Assembly (NCBI GenBank): GCA_018242215.1
Contig: JAFECG010000017.1
Location: 95,575-159,574, forward strand
Direction: 5' to 3'
From: Pseudomonadota bacterium
Lineage (GTDB): Bacteria; Pseudomonadota; Alphaproteobacteria; Rhizobiales; Hyphomicrobiaceae
DNA length: 64,000 bases
The first letter of the stretch is position 1, and each line of letters begins with the position of its first letter. A program made the position numbers and the translations under genes. This document shows, piece after piece, positions 8,088 to 15,785 of this stretch. The notes under the pieces were generated by a model that ran no database searches, was not told the DNA's origin, and saw only the letters and a list, made by a program, of their open reading frames with translations.

Positions 8088-8900
8088 ATGATCGGCGATA
8101 TACACATTTATTGGGGTGTGGCTCTTGCCGGGTTCGCGAGTTTCCTCTCACCCTGCGTTTTGCCACTCGTACCACCCTATCTTGGCTATATCGGCGGTAC
8201 GACGATCGAGCAGTTGACGAGCGACGATAACGTCAACAGGCGAGCATGGCTGCGTGTGGTCGCCGCATCTATCTTTTTCGTATTCGGATTCACAACGGTA
8301 TTTGTCGCGCTTGGCGCGGGTGCAAGCACACTCGGAGAAGTGCTGCTCTCTTATCGGCCTTACTTGGGATTCCTCGCCGGAGCATTGATCATTGTCTTTG
8401 GACTTCACTTCCTCGGCGTCTGGCACATCCCTATCCTCTATAGGGAGGCGCGCTATTCGCCGGCAGGGGAGGAAGCGAGTTTGTTCAGTGCTTACCTCAT
8501 CGGATTGGCTTTCGCCTTCGGTTGGACGCCATGCATAGGTCCCGTTCTTGCGACCGTGTTGACGCTGGCTGCAAGCGAATCGAGCCTTTCGTCCGGCGTT
8601 CGTTTGCTCTTCGCCTATTCGTTAGGTCTCGGAATGCCGTTCATCGCGGCGGCGATTGCGATCCGTCCGTTCCTTGGCTTCATAAAGCGCTTTAAGAGAC
8701 ACTATGCCATACTCGAGAAGTTCATGGGTCTGATCCTCGTGCTTACGGGCATGCTCTTCCTATTCGGGGCGGAAAATTGGTTCAGCCAGTGGATGATCGA
8801 GCATTTCCCGGCGCTCGGAAGACTCGAGACCCTCGTGACGCCGGCCGATCTCGGTGCCGAGATCATGAAGAAGGCTGTGCCGCCTACCGGCGTGCCTTGA
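8088..8900 (+). CDS. ccdA: CcdA-type thiol-disulfide membrane transporter
   Basis: A 270-residue membrane protein with about six to eight helices. Two conserved cysteines occur in matching contexts, FLSPCVLPLVPPYLGY in the first helix and FGWTPCIGPVLATVL in the fourth, the pattern of CcdA/DsbD-beta proteins that pass reducing power from cytoplasmic thioredoxin to the periplasm, usually for cytochrome c maturation. It starts one base after the lipoyl-carrier stop, so it is probably co-transcribed with the thiol block and may supply periplasmic reductant there. Confidence 0.9.
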   Translation: MIGDIHIYWGVALAGFASFLSPCVLPLVPPYLGYIGGTTIEQLTSDDNVNRRAWLRVVAASIFFVFGFTTVFVALGAGASTLGEVLLSYRPYLGFLAGALIIVFGLHFLGVWHIPILYREARYSPAGEEASLFSAYLIGLAFAFGWTPCIGPVLATVLTLAASESSLSSGVRLLFAYSLGLGMPFIAAAIAIRPFLGFIKRFKRHYAILEKFMGLILVLTGMLFLFGAENWFSQWMIEHFPALGRLETLVTPADLGAEIMKKAVPPTGVP

Positions 8901-9049
8901 CCAAGCCTGACGCCTAAACGGAAAATAGGCTGGATGTAGCGACGGTAATGTCACCATCGATATCGATGTCGAGGTCGACGGCGCTTTTGCTTCGGCGCCA
9001 CATATCGGCCATCGCACGCAGAGCCCCGCCCAGAAGTTTTTCCCGCTGA

Positions 9050-9133
9050 TCAAATCACGTGGACAGCGCCATCCTGGTCTTCACTGGCCCCGGCTCCTGG
9101 AGCCTCGACCGCATCATTTTCGATCAAGCCTAG
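9050..9133 (+). pseudogene. DoxX-like C-terminal remnant
   Basis: A short frame reads VDSAILVFTGPGSWSLDRII and ends in TAG at 9131-9133, which resembles the C-terminal end of DoxX-family membrane proteins. A stop codon just upstream (9047-9049) leaves no start and no body, so this would be a decayed fragment. The match is short. Confidence 0.35.
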
Positions 9134-9203
9134 GAATCACGCTCTGCCAAGAAACGGCGGTACTTTGGTTGCTCGTCTTTTCGCTCCTTGAAGCTTATGC
9201 GCT

Positions 9204-10937
9204 CTATTCATAAAATTCGCGCATGGGGATGTTCTGAGGCCCAATAATGTCTTTCCAGCTTAGATACCCCACCAAGCGACCTTCATTGCGCGCGATGACG
9301 GGCAGATGCGCGACGTTGGCGGAGTTCATCTTCTCGACAACGGCTTCCAAATATTCGTCGGCGTAGGCGATCGCGGGGTTGGTTCCTTTGAGAAGCTGAG
9401 CCAGCGTTGCGGTCCTCGGATGCCCTTGGCGGCGCCAGCGAATGATTGCCGGAGGATCAATCACGCCGAGCACGGCATGCCCGTCGACGACCGGAAATGT
9501 TGGATGCGTCGTTGACGGATCGACCAGAAGGGCCGCAGCGCCGCGTAAGGTCATTGAGCCCGGCACCGTCTGGACATCCTGAGTCATCACGTCCGCTACG
9601 CGAGTGAGGGCGAACGAACTCACGTGATATTCGCAGAGAACGTGATGTCCCCGCCGCGCCAGTCGTTCCGTCATGATGGAACGGCGCATCAAGAGGACAG
9701 TCACGCTGTATGACGCGACGCAGGCCGTCATGACTGGCAAAAAACAATGCGCCGCACCGGTAAGCTCCACGGCAAAGAAGGTTGCGGTCAACGGAACGCG
9801 CATTGTGCCGGCCATGGTCGCGGCCATCGCGAGGAGCGGCCAGAATCCGGCGGCTGCCGACGGCAATAGCATCGTCAAGCTCATGCCCATGGCGCCGCCG
9901 ATGATCAACAGCGGAGCAAGTACCCCTCCGGACGTCCCGGAGCCGAGCGCGATTCCCCAGATGGCGGTCTTGACCAGAAGAAGCAAAAGTGCGCTCGACG
10001 TGGTCAAATCGCCTTTGAGTAAGTGATCGATATTATCGTAACCCACGCTGAGTGCACGCGGGTCGATGAGGCCGCCGATGCCGACGAACAGTCCTCCTAT
10101 TGCCGGCCACCACATCCAATGGATGGGAAGCTTCGCAAAAGCATCTTCGGTCACGTAGATCAATTTCGAGAGACCGCCGGAGAGCAGACCCGCGAGTACT
10201 CCGACAAGAGCCCAAGTCAGCAACCCTATCACCGAAATTTGCGCGTCGCCCGAGAATGGAAACAGGGGCGACGGCATGTGCAGAAACGTGCGTTCCACCA
10301 TCGCCACGATGGCCGCTACTGCAACTGGAACGAAGCTGCGGGGTGCCCACTCGAATAGGAGGAGTTCGACTGCAAGCATGATCGCGGCGATCGGAGTGCC
10401 GAAGACTGTGGTCATCCCAGCTGCTGCGCCGGCAACAAGCAGCGTTTTGCGTTCCGCGTCATTCACCGGAAGCATCTGAGCGATCAGAGAGCCAATCGCG
10501 CCGCCCGTCATGATGATCGGCCCTTCCGCTCCGAAGGGGCCGCCGGTTCCGATGGAGATCGCCGAGGAAATCGGCTTCAGGACGGCTACCTTCGCGCTAA
10601 GACGCGAACGTCCAAGAAGGATGGTCTCGAGTGCTTCGGGAATTCCGTGACCGCGAATTTTCTCACTGCCATATCGCGCCATGAGGCCGATGACGAGCGC
10701 TCCGGCGACAGGAATAAGGATGGACGCAGCTCCGAGTGGCGTTTGCCCGATTGTGTTTTGTGCAAACGACCAAGTCCCGAAGTAAGCGATATTCGTGCAA
10801 AGGCGAATAAGGGCAAGTAGTCCAATCCCGGCGGCCACGCTGGCAGACGCAACGAAAACCGCTATCGTTGCGATGATAAGCAGGCGGGGCTTCGCTGTAA
10901 AATCGCCAAGCGCACGATCGATCTCTATGGGTTTCAT
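9204..10937 (-). CDS. CLC-family chloride channel/antiporter with CBS pair
   Basis: A 577-residue protein: about eleven membrane helices followed by two cytoplasmic CBS motifs (VADVMTQDVQTVPG region and the VEKMNSANVAHLPVI region). CLC selectivity motifs are present as GHGIPEAL and GAEGPIIMTGGA (usual GREGP, with the gating Glu retained but Arg replaced by Ala). The chloride-type first motif argues against the specialised fluoride-exporting CLC-F clade, and there is no fluoride riboswitch upstream. The frame is open beyond 10937, but ATG-10937 (MKPIEIDRALGDF) is the natural start before the first helix. It is divergent from a MarR regulator 195 bp away. Confidence 0.88.
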   Translation of the reverse strand: MKPIEIDRALGDFTAKPRLLIIATIAVFVASASVAAGIGLLALIRLCTNIAYFGTWSFAQNTIGQTPLGAASILIPVAGALVIGLMARYGSEKIRGHGIPEALETILLGRSRLSAKVAVLKPISSAISIGTGGPFGAEGPIIMTGGAIGSLIAQMLPVNDAERKTLLVAGAAAGMTTVFGTPIAAIMLAVELLLFEWAPRSFVPVAVAAIVAMVERTFLHMPSPLFPFSGDAQISVIGLLTWALVGVLAGLLSGGLSKLIYVTEDAFAKLPIHWMWWPAIGGLFVGIGGLIDPRALSVGYDNIDHLLKGDLTTSSALLLLLVKTAIWGIALGSGTSGGVLAPLLIIGGAMGMSLTMLLPSAAAGFWPLLAMAATMAGTMRVPLTATFFAVELTGAAHCFLPVMTACVASYSVTVLLMRRSIMTERLARRGHHVLCEYHVSSFALTRVADVMTQDVQTVPGSMTLRGAAALLVDPSTTHPTFPVVDGHAVLGVIDPPAIIRWRRQGHPRTATLAQLLKGTNPAIAYADEYLEAVVEKMNSANVAHLPVIARNEGRLVGYLSWKDIIGPQNIPMREFYE

Positions 10938-11132
10938 TCCGTCTCGGATGTTACTTCTGCAGATGTTCGGATCGGTCGCGAATAAATATCGTAGTACGAT
11001 ATAAATGCAAGCTGCCGTTGACAGGCCATAAGGCCGCGCGTGGCAGGCCAGAGCCCGCTCGCACCGTTGACCAGAAGCTTGCAAGAGCTATTGTGTTCGA
11101 ATTCGTAAATAGAGACTGGAGAGGAATAGGAA

Positions 11133-11603
11133 GTGAACGAAAGCGGGTCCGAGGTTCGGCCTTCGCGGATGCGTGGCAGGAAGCGCGCCTCTGTGACGAA
11201 AGCCAACTACGAAGCACTCGCCGAATTTCGGCATGCATTGCGCAAGTTTTTGGCCTTTAGCGAAGCTGCGGCATTGCAGGCCGGCCTTACGCCGCAGCAG
11301 CATCAGGCTCTCCTCTCGATCAAGGGCGCGCTCGGCACGGACTGGCTCAGCATCAGCCAAATCGCCGAACGTCTACTCGTTCGCCATCATACGGCTGTCG
11401 AACTCGTCGACCGGCTTGAGGGCCTTGGCCTGGTTGTCAGAAAAGCCGATCCTGACGACCGTCGCCGAATTCAGGTCCATGTGACGAAAGAGGGCGAAGA
11501 AACCCTGCGGGCACTTTCTGCCAATCACATCGAAGAACTAAGGAGCATCCGGCCGACCCTCCGTAAACTGTTGAAACAGTTTGAGCGCGAACAGAGCGCC
11601 TAG
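11133..11603 (+). CDS. MarR-family transcriptional regulator
   Basis: This 156-residue winged-helix protein shows the MarR core: LTPQQHQALLSIKGALG, the recognition helix region LLVRHHTAVELVDRLEGLGLV, and the wing RKADPDDRRRIQVHVTKEG. MarR dimers usually repress a neighbouring transporter or detoxification gene, and the divergent CLC gene is the obvious candidate. GTG-11133 follows a purine-rich GAGAGGAATAGG sequence; an ATG at 11169 is an alternative start that still precedes the domain. The ligand is unknown. Confidence 0.85.
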   Translation: MNESGSEVRPSRMRGRKRASVTKANYEALAEFRHALRKFLAFSEAAALQAGLTPQQHQALLSIKGALGTDWLSISQIAERLLVRHHTAVELVDRLEGLGLVVRKADPDDRRRIQVHVTKEGEETLRALSANHIEELRSIRPTLRKLLKQFEREQSA

Positions 11604-11903
11604 GATTTTCGGATGGTGAATACCCGGATGCGTGAGAGAACGCACCCGGGCCCTGGGACGCGCCGCCCCGATTATTGAAGCGAGCGCACCACCTCGATAA
11701 CAGGGCTATGCGCAGGAATAAAGATCGTAATCCGATATTTTAACAATTGCACCCGCGCAGCCGCGTGAGCAGCGACAGCGCGTCGCAACAATGAAACGGT
11801 ATCCAGCATTGACGAATGTTTGAGGGCGCCAGTCTCATGGTATTGGACGGATACGCGTCATCGAAAGATGCGGACGCGAGAGCTCTCGCCAACGGGCAGG
11901 GAA
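11604..11903. other. Intergenic region with a GC-rich hairpin
   Basis: An imperfect inverted repeat (CCCGGATGCGT at 11623-11633 pairing with ACGCACCCGGG at 11640-11650, loop GAGAGA) follows the MarR stop and may end its transcript, although no T-run follows. The rest presumably contains the nasTS promoter; I see no clear operator. Confidence 0.4.
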
Positions 11904-12518
11904 ATGACGGCAGGGCCAAAATCACTTTCAATACTGATCATCGATGAAAATCGTCTTCGTGCTTCGGTCATCGAAGCTGGGCTGCGCGGAGCTGGCTATG
12001 CCGACCTTACGATTATTCATGATGTATCGGGCATCGCTCGCAGGATTACCGACATTGAACCCGACGTCATCGTCATCGATCTCGAAAATCCCAACCGCGA
12101 TATGCTCGAGAACATGTTCCAGCTTTCGCGGGCCGTGAAGCGGCCCATCGCGATGTTCGTCGACCGTTCAGACAGTGCCTCGATCGAAGCCGCCGTAGAA
12201 GCGGGCGTCTCGGCTTACGTCGTTGACGGACTAAAGCAGGAACGCGTCAAGCCGATCCTTGATATGGCCATCAGCCGCTTCAACGCCTTTTCGCGCATGA
12301 CACGCGAACTTGATGAGGCACGCACCGAACTCGAGAACCGTAAGCTCATCGATCGTGCGAAAGGCATTCTCATGACAACGCGCGGTCTCACCGAGCCCCA
12401 GGCTTACACCTTACTGCGTAAAACCGCGATGAACCAGAACAGGAAACTCTCCGAAATCGCCGAAAGCTTGATAACGGCGGCTGGGCTTCTCACCCCACCG
12501 GACGAGGGGGACCAATGA
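11904..12518 (+). CDS. nasT: NasT-like ANTAR antiterminator response regulator
   Basis: The 204-residue protein has an N-terminal pseudo-receiver (ILIIDENRLRASVIEAGL; VIVIDLENPNRD) and a C-terminal ANTAR RNA-binding domain (LIDRAKGILMTTRGLTEPQAYTLL followed by LSEIAESLI). NasT binds paired hairpins in leader RNA and prevents termination; it is held inactive by NasS until nitrate or nitrite is sensed. Both partners are here: the nasS-like gene overlaps by 4 nt, and the leader before the transporter gene has a matching terminator hairpin. ATG-11904 was chosen over the open frame from 11820 because of a GGGCAGGGA ribosome binding site. Confidence 0.9.
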   Translation: MTAGPKSLSILIIDENRLRASVIEAGLRGAGYADLTIIHDVSGIARRITDIEPDVIVIDLENPNRDMLENMFQLSRAVKRPIAMFVDRSDSASIEAAVEAGVSAYVVDGLKQERVKPILDMAISRFNAFSRMTRELDEARTELENRKLIDRAKGILMTTRGLTEPQAYTLLRKTAMNQNRKLSEIAESLITAAGLLTPPDEGDQ

Positions 12519-13741
12519 TGGCAAGTGAGTACCAGATCACGGCAGGATTCATGCCGCTCCTCGACAGCGCGGTCCTCGTGACTGCGAAGGAAATGGGTTT
12601 CGCCGAGGCGGAGGGGATTGACCTGACACTTGTGCGTGAGATGTCGTGGGCCAACATCCGCGATCGCCTGGCAGTCGGGCACTTTCAGGTCGCGCACATG
12701 CTGGCGCCGATGCCGATCGCCTGCAATCTCGGCCTGACGCCGCTCGCGGTCCCGACTATCGTTCCCATGGCGCTCGGGCTCGGCGGCAATGCGGTCACGG
12801 TCTCAAATGCATTATGGGCCGAAATGGTCGATAAGGGCGCGAAAGATGAATTCGATCCGAGGACGACGGGGCGCGCCCTGCGAGAGGTCGTTACCGCGCG
12901 CGCATCGTCTGCGAAAGACATACTCCGTTTTGCCGTTGTCCATCCATACTCGGGACATAACTACGAGCTTCGGTATTGGCTGGCCGCTTGCGGAATCGAT
13001 CCGTCGCGTGAGATCGAGATCGTCATCGTTCCCCCACCTCTGATGGTCGATGCGTTGGCGGGTGGAAGCATCGATGGCTATTGCGTCGGCGAGCCGTGGA
13101 ATTCCGCGGCGGCACTCCTTGGACAAGGCCATATCGCGACCGTCAAGGCGGCCATCTGGCGATCGAGCCCCGAGAAAGTTTTGGGCGCTGGCGCCTCCTG
13201 GGGCAAGGAAAATCCTGACGCGCTGTCCGCATTGTTGCGAGCGCTTTGCAATGCCGCTAGGTGGTGCGGAAATGTGCGCAATCACGATGAACTCGCGCGG
13301 ATGCTGGCTGAGAAGACATATGTTGCTCAGCCGATCGAATGGATGCTGCCGGCGCTCGGCGGCGCATTGCCAATCGGTGGTGAACGAACCGTTACGGTTA
13401 CAGATTTCTTCGTGCCATTCGCGAAAGCCGCGACATTCCCGTGGAAGAGCCATGCGCTTTGGTTCTATTCGCAGATGGTCCGATGGGGGCAGGTGCGGCA
13501 CACCGCCGAAAACGCACAAATTGCGCGCGAGAGCTATAGGCCGGATCTTTATCGTGCAGCGTTGAAGCCGCTGGGCGTCGCGCTGCCGGTGGCGAATGCC
13601 AAAGTCGAAGGCGGATTGACGGCAGCAACTCCGGTTGGCTCATCAGGCGCGAGCCTCGTGCTGGGCCCAGATGGTTTCTTCGATGGCGGTCTGTTCGATC
13701 CCGATGAACTCGACGCCTATATCGCAAGTCAGAAACGGTGA
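12515..13741 (+). CDS. nasS: NasS-like nitrate/nitrite sensor (NrtA/CmpA-type binding protein)
   Basis: A 408-residue periplasmic-binding-protein fold of the NrtA/CmpA family: YQITAGFMPLLDSAVLVTAKEMG at the start and LAPMPIACNLGLT, then GSIDGYCVGEPWNSAAALLGQGH. There is no signal peptide or lipobox, which fits a cytoplasmic sensor rather than an ABC transporter component, and no permease or ATPase genes follow. NasS binds NasT and releases it when nitrate or nitrite is present. The ATGA overlap with nasT supports equimolar co-translation. Confidence 0.9.
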   Translation: MMASEYQITAGFMPLLDSAVLVTAKEMGFAEAEGIDLTLVREMSWANIRDRLAVGHFQVAHMLAPMPIACNLGLTPLAVPTIVPMALGLGGNAVTVSNALWAEMVDKGAKDEFDPRTTGRALREVVTARASSAKDILRFAVVHPYSGHNYELRYWLAACGIDPSREIEIVIVPPPLMVDALAGGSIDGYCVGEPWNSAAALLGQGHIATVKAAIWRSSPEKVLGAGASWGKENPDALSALLRALCNAARWCGNVRNHDELARMLAEKTYVAQPIEWMLPALGGALPIGGERTVTVTDFFVPFAKAATFPWKSHALWFYSQMVRWGQVRHTAENAQIARESYRPDLYRAALKPLGVALPVANAKVEGGLTAATPVGSSGASLVLGPDGFFDGGLFDPDELDAYIASQKR

Positions 13742-13882
13742 GGGGCGCGGCCTGCGTCAAACGTGCTCTGCACAAAATTTGCGCCGACGAGGCGCTAAAT
13801 TGCTGAATGTTTGGCCTTGCGAAGCCTTCGCTACTGCCGCAATCCTCAGATGACTCGAGTTGAAGTTTTTAATTTCAGCTCG

Positions 13883-13910
13883 CCTAAGCTTCGCAATTTC
13901 CGCGCTTAGG
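13883..13910 (+). promoter_or_regulatory. Leader hairpin upstream of the nitrate transporter
   Basis: CCTAAGC (13883-13889) pairs perfectly with GCTTAGG (13904-13910) around a 14-nt loop. It precedes the leader terminator and is one candidate for the structured RNA that NasT recognises. A smaller hairpin (GCGCC/GGCGC) lies near 13780-13800. ANTAR target hexaloops were not assigned with certainty. Confidence 0.4.
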
Positions 13911-13946
13911 ATCTCTTCCGCGTCCAATGGTGGGCGCTTCACAGGC

Positions 13947-14013
13947 AAAGCTGCCGTTCAAGTCTTCTCACCTTCTTTGCCGAGGGTGCGAGCGCTTGGC
14001 CGGCAGCTTTTTT
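13947..14013 (+). terminator. Attenuator-like terminator in the nitrate assimilation leader
   Basis: AAAGCTGCCG (13947-13956) pairs with CGGCAGCTTT (14001-14010), and the second arm runs into TTTTTT, forming an intrinsic terminator with a long 44-nt loop. It ends only 28 nt before the transporter ATG at 14042, so by default it would stop transcription into the nitrate operon. This fits NasT-type antitermination. Confidence 0.75.
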
Positions 14014-14041
14014 GTTTTGGCGCGACGACCGGGAGCAATCA

Positions 14042-15355
14042 ATGCGCACACAAGAACGCTCTGTTTTCTCGTTGGCTAGCACGCAAGGGAGAGCCCTTTG
14101 GGTTTCTACCATCGCTTTCACAGCTTGTTTCGCGGTTTGGACGATCTTCGCGATCATCGGAATTCGCATCAAGGCTGAGCTCGGATTGAGCGAAACCGAG
14201 TTCGGCCTGCTCGTGGGAACGCCGATTCTGACAGGCTCGCTGGCGCGCATCTTTCTTGGAATCTGGACCGATCGCTACGGCGGACGCCTCGTATTCACGC
14301 TCAACATGCTCGCTGCGAGCGTCGCGACGGCGCTTCTCGTTTTCGCGCACACCTATTCGCAGATGCTCGTCACTGCCCTTGGCGTCGGCTTGGCAGGCGG
14401 CTCGTTTGCAGTCGGCATCGCGTACGTCTCGCGATTCTACCAGTCCGGACAGCAGGGCACCGTGCTCGGTATTTTCGGTGCCGGCAACGTTGGCGCCGCC
14501 GTCACCAAATTCCTTGCACCGTTCGCGCTGGTCGCTTGGGGTTGGCATGCCGTTGCGCTGATCTGGGCGGCCGTCATGGCGATCATGGCTGTCGTGTTCT
14601 GGTTTACGACGACCGACGATCCGGTCACCGCCGAGCGCCGCCGCACCGGAGACGCGCCGAAAGCCTACGCAATGGAACTCGCGCCCCTGAAGGACATTCG
14701 CGTTTGGCGCTTCTCGTTCTACTATTTCTTCACATTCGGTGCCTTCGTCGCCCTTGCACTCTGGTTGCCGCGATATCTCATCGGCGTCTACGGTTTCGAC
14801 ATTGAAACGGCCGGCATGGTCGCCGCCGCCTATTCGATCCCTGCGAGCATATTCCGCGCCTACGGAGGAATTCTGTCGGATCGCATCGGCGCACGCGCAG
14901 TCATGTACTGGTGCTTCGGTATCTCTGCAGCCGCCACATTGGCTTTATCGCTACCGCCGACTGACTACGTCATGCACGGAACCCACGGGCCTATCTCCGC
15001 ACACTTCGAGATCAATCCGCCGATCTTCATCGGCATTGCCTTCGTGCTCGGCTTCTTCATGAGCATCGGCAAAGCTGCCGTCTACAAGCACGTCGCGACC
15101 TATTATCCGAACAACGTCGGCTCTGTCGGCGGTCTCGTTGGCATGATCGGTGGCTTGGGTGGCTTCGTTCTGCCGATCGCGTTCGGCTTCCTAAATCAGG
15201 TGACCGGCCTTTGGACAAGCTGCTTCATGCTGCTGTTCGTCATCGTCATGGCGCTGTTCGTCTGGATGCACGTCTCCATCCGGCGGATGGAGAGAAGCAC
15301 GACAAATTCCTCCGTAGCCGGCGAATCTTTCGTCCCAGCGGGAGGCCAAGTATGA
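14042..15355 (+). CDS. Nitrate/nitrite transporter, NarK-family MFS
   Basis: A 437-residue major facilitator with about twelve helices. Characteristic NarK/NasA nitrate-signature glycine-rich segments are visible (LGVGLAGGSFAVGIAYVSRFY in the fifth helix; GSVGGLVGMIGGLGGFVLPIAFG in the eleventh), and the arginine of RIFLGIWTDRYGGR is the usual loop motif. It imports nitrate for assimilation and is the first gene after the attenuator leader. GGGAG lies 8 nt before ATG-14042. Its stop overlaps the globin start, so transport and the downstream enzymes form one operon. Confidence 0.92.
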   Translation: MRTQERSVFSLASTQGRALWVSTIAFTACFAVWTIFAIIGIRIKAELGLSETEFGLLVGTPILTGSLARIFLGIWTDRYGGRLVFTLNMLAASVATALLVFAHTYSQMLVTALGVGLAGGSFAVGIAYVSRFYQSGQQGTVLGIFGAGNVGAAVTKFLAPFALVAWGWHAVALIWAAVMAIMAVVFWFTTTDDPVTAERRRTGDAPKAYAMELAPLKDIRVWRFSFYYFFTFGAFVALALWLPRYLIGVYGFDIETAGMVAAAYSIPASIFRAYGGILSDRIGARAVMYWCFGISAAATLALSLPPTDYVMHGTHGPISAHFEINPPIFIGIAFVLGFFMSIGKAAVYKHVATYYPNNVGSVGGLVGMIGGLGGFVLPIAFGFLNQVTGLWTSCFMLLFVIVMALFVWMHVSIRRMERSTTNSSVAGESFVPAGGQV

Positions 15356-15771
15356 CGCCCCATCAGATCGTGCTGGTTCAGGCATCTTTTGCAAAGGTCG
15401 CACTGATTGCGGATGCCGCTGCCAAGCTCTTCTACGATCGCCTTTTCGAGATCGCGCCCGAAGTCAAGCCAATGTTCAAGGGCGATATCGGCGAACAAGG
15501 ACGCAAGCTCATGGCGACACTCGGCATCGTCGTAAAGGGACTGAGCAATATCGAAGCGGTCCTTCCCGCAGCAAAAGCATTGGCAGTGACGCACGTCACC
15601 TATGGTGTAAAGCCGGAGCATTATACGCCGGTTGGCGACGCGCTCATCTGGGCGCTCGACAAAGGGCTTGGCGGGGCCTTCACGCCCGAGACTCGCCAAG
15701 CGTGGTTGGCCGCCTACGGCGCCTTGTCCACCGCCATGATCGAAGAAGCCTACGGCACGGCCGTGGCGTGA
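15352..15771 (+). CDS. Single-domain globin in the nitrate operon
   Basis: The 139-residue protein is a bacterial-type single-domain haemoglobin: the distal-side FYDRLFEIAPEVKPMF segment, the proximal-histidine region AVTHVTYGVKPEHYTPVG, and a C-terminal WLAAYGALSTAMIEEAY helix. It lacks the reductase module of flavohemoglobin. Such globins in nitrate-assimilation operons are thought to scavenge nitric oxide made by nitrite reduction; that role is inferred from position. Its ATG overlaps the transporter stop (GTATGA), with GGGAGG upstream, and nirB follows after 14 nt. Confidence 0.88.
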   Translation: MTPHQIVLVQASFAKVALIADAAAKLFYDRLFEIAPEVKPMFKGDIGEQGRKLMATLGIVVKGLSNIEAVLPAAKALAVTHVTYGVKPEHYTPVGDALIWALDKGLGGAFTPETRQAWLAAYGALSTAMIEEAYGTAVA

Positions 15772-15785
15772 GATACGGAGCAACC

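Noticed and set aside
9204-10937. CLC protein as a fluoride-specific exporter
   Set aside because: It keeps a chloride-type GxGIP and GxEGP pattern and has no fluoride riboswitch upstream; it lies far from the fluoride island.
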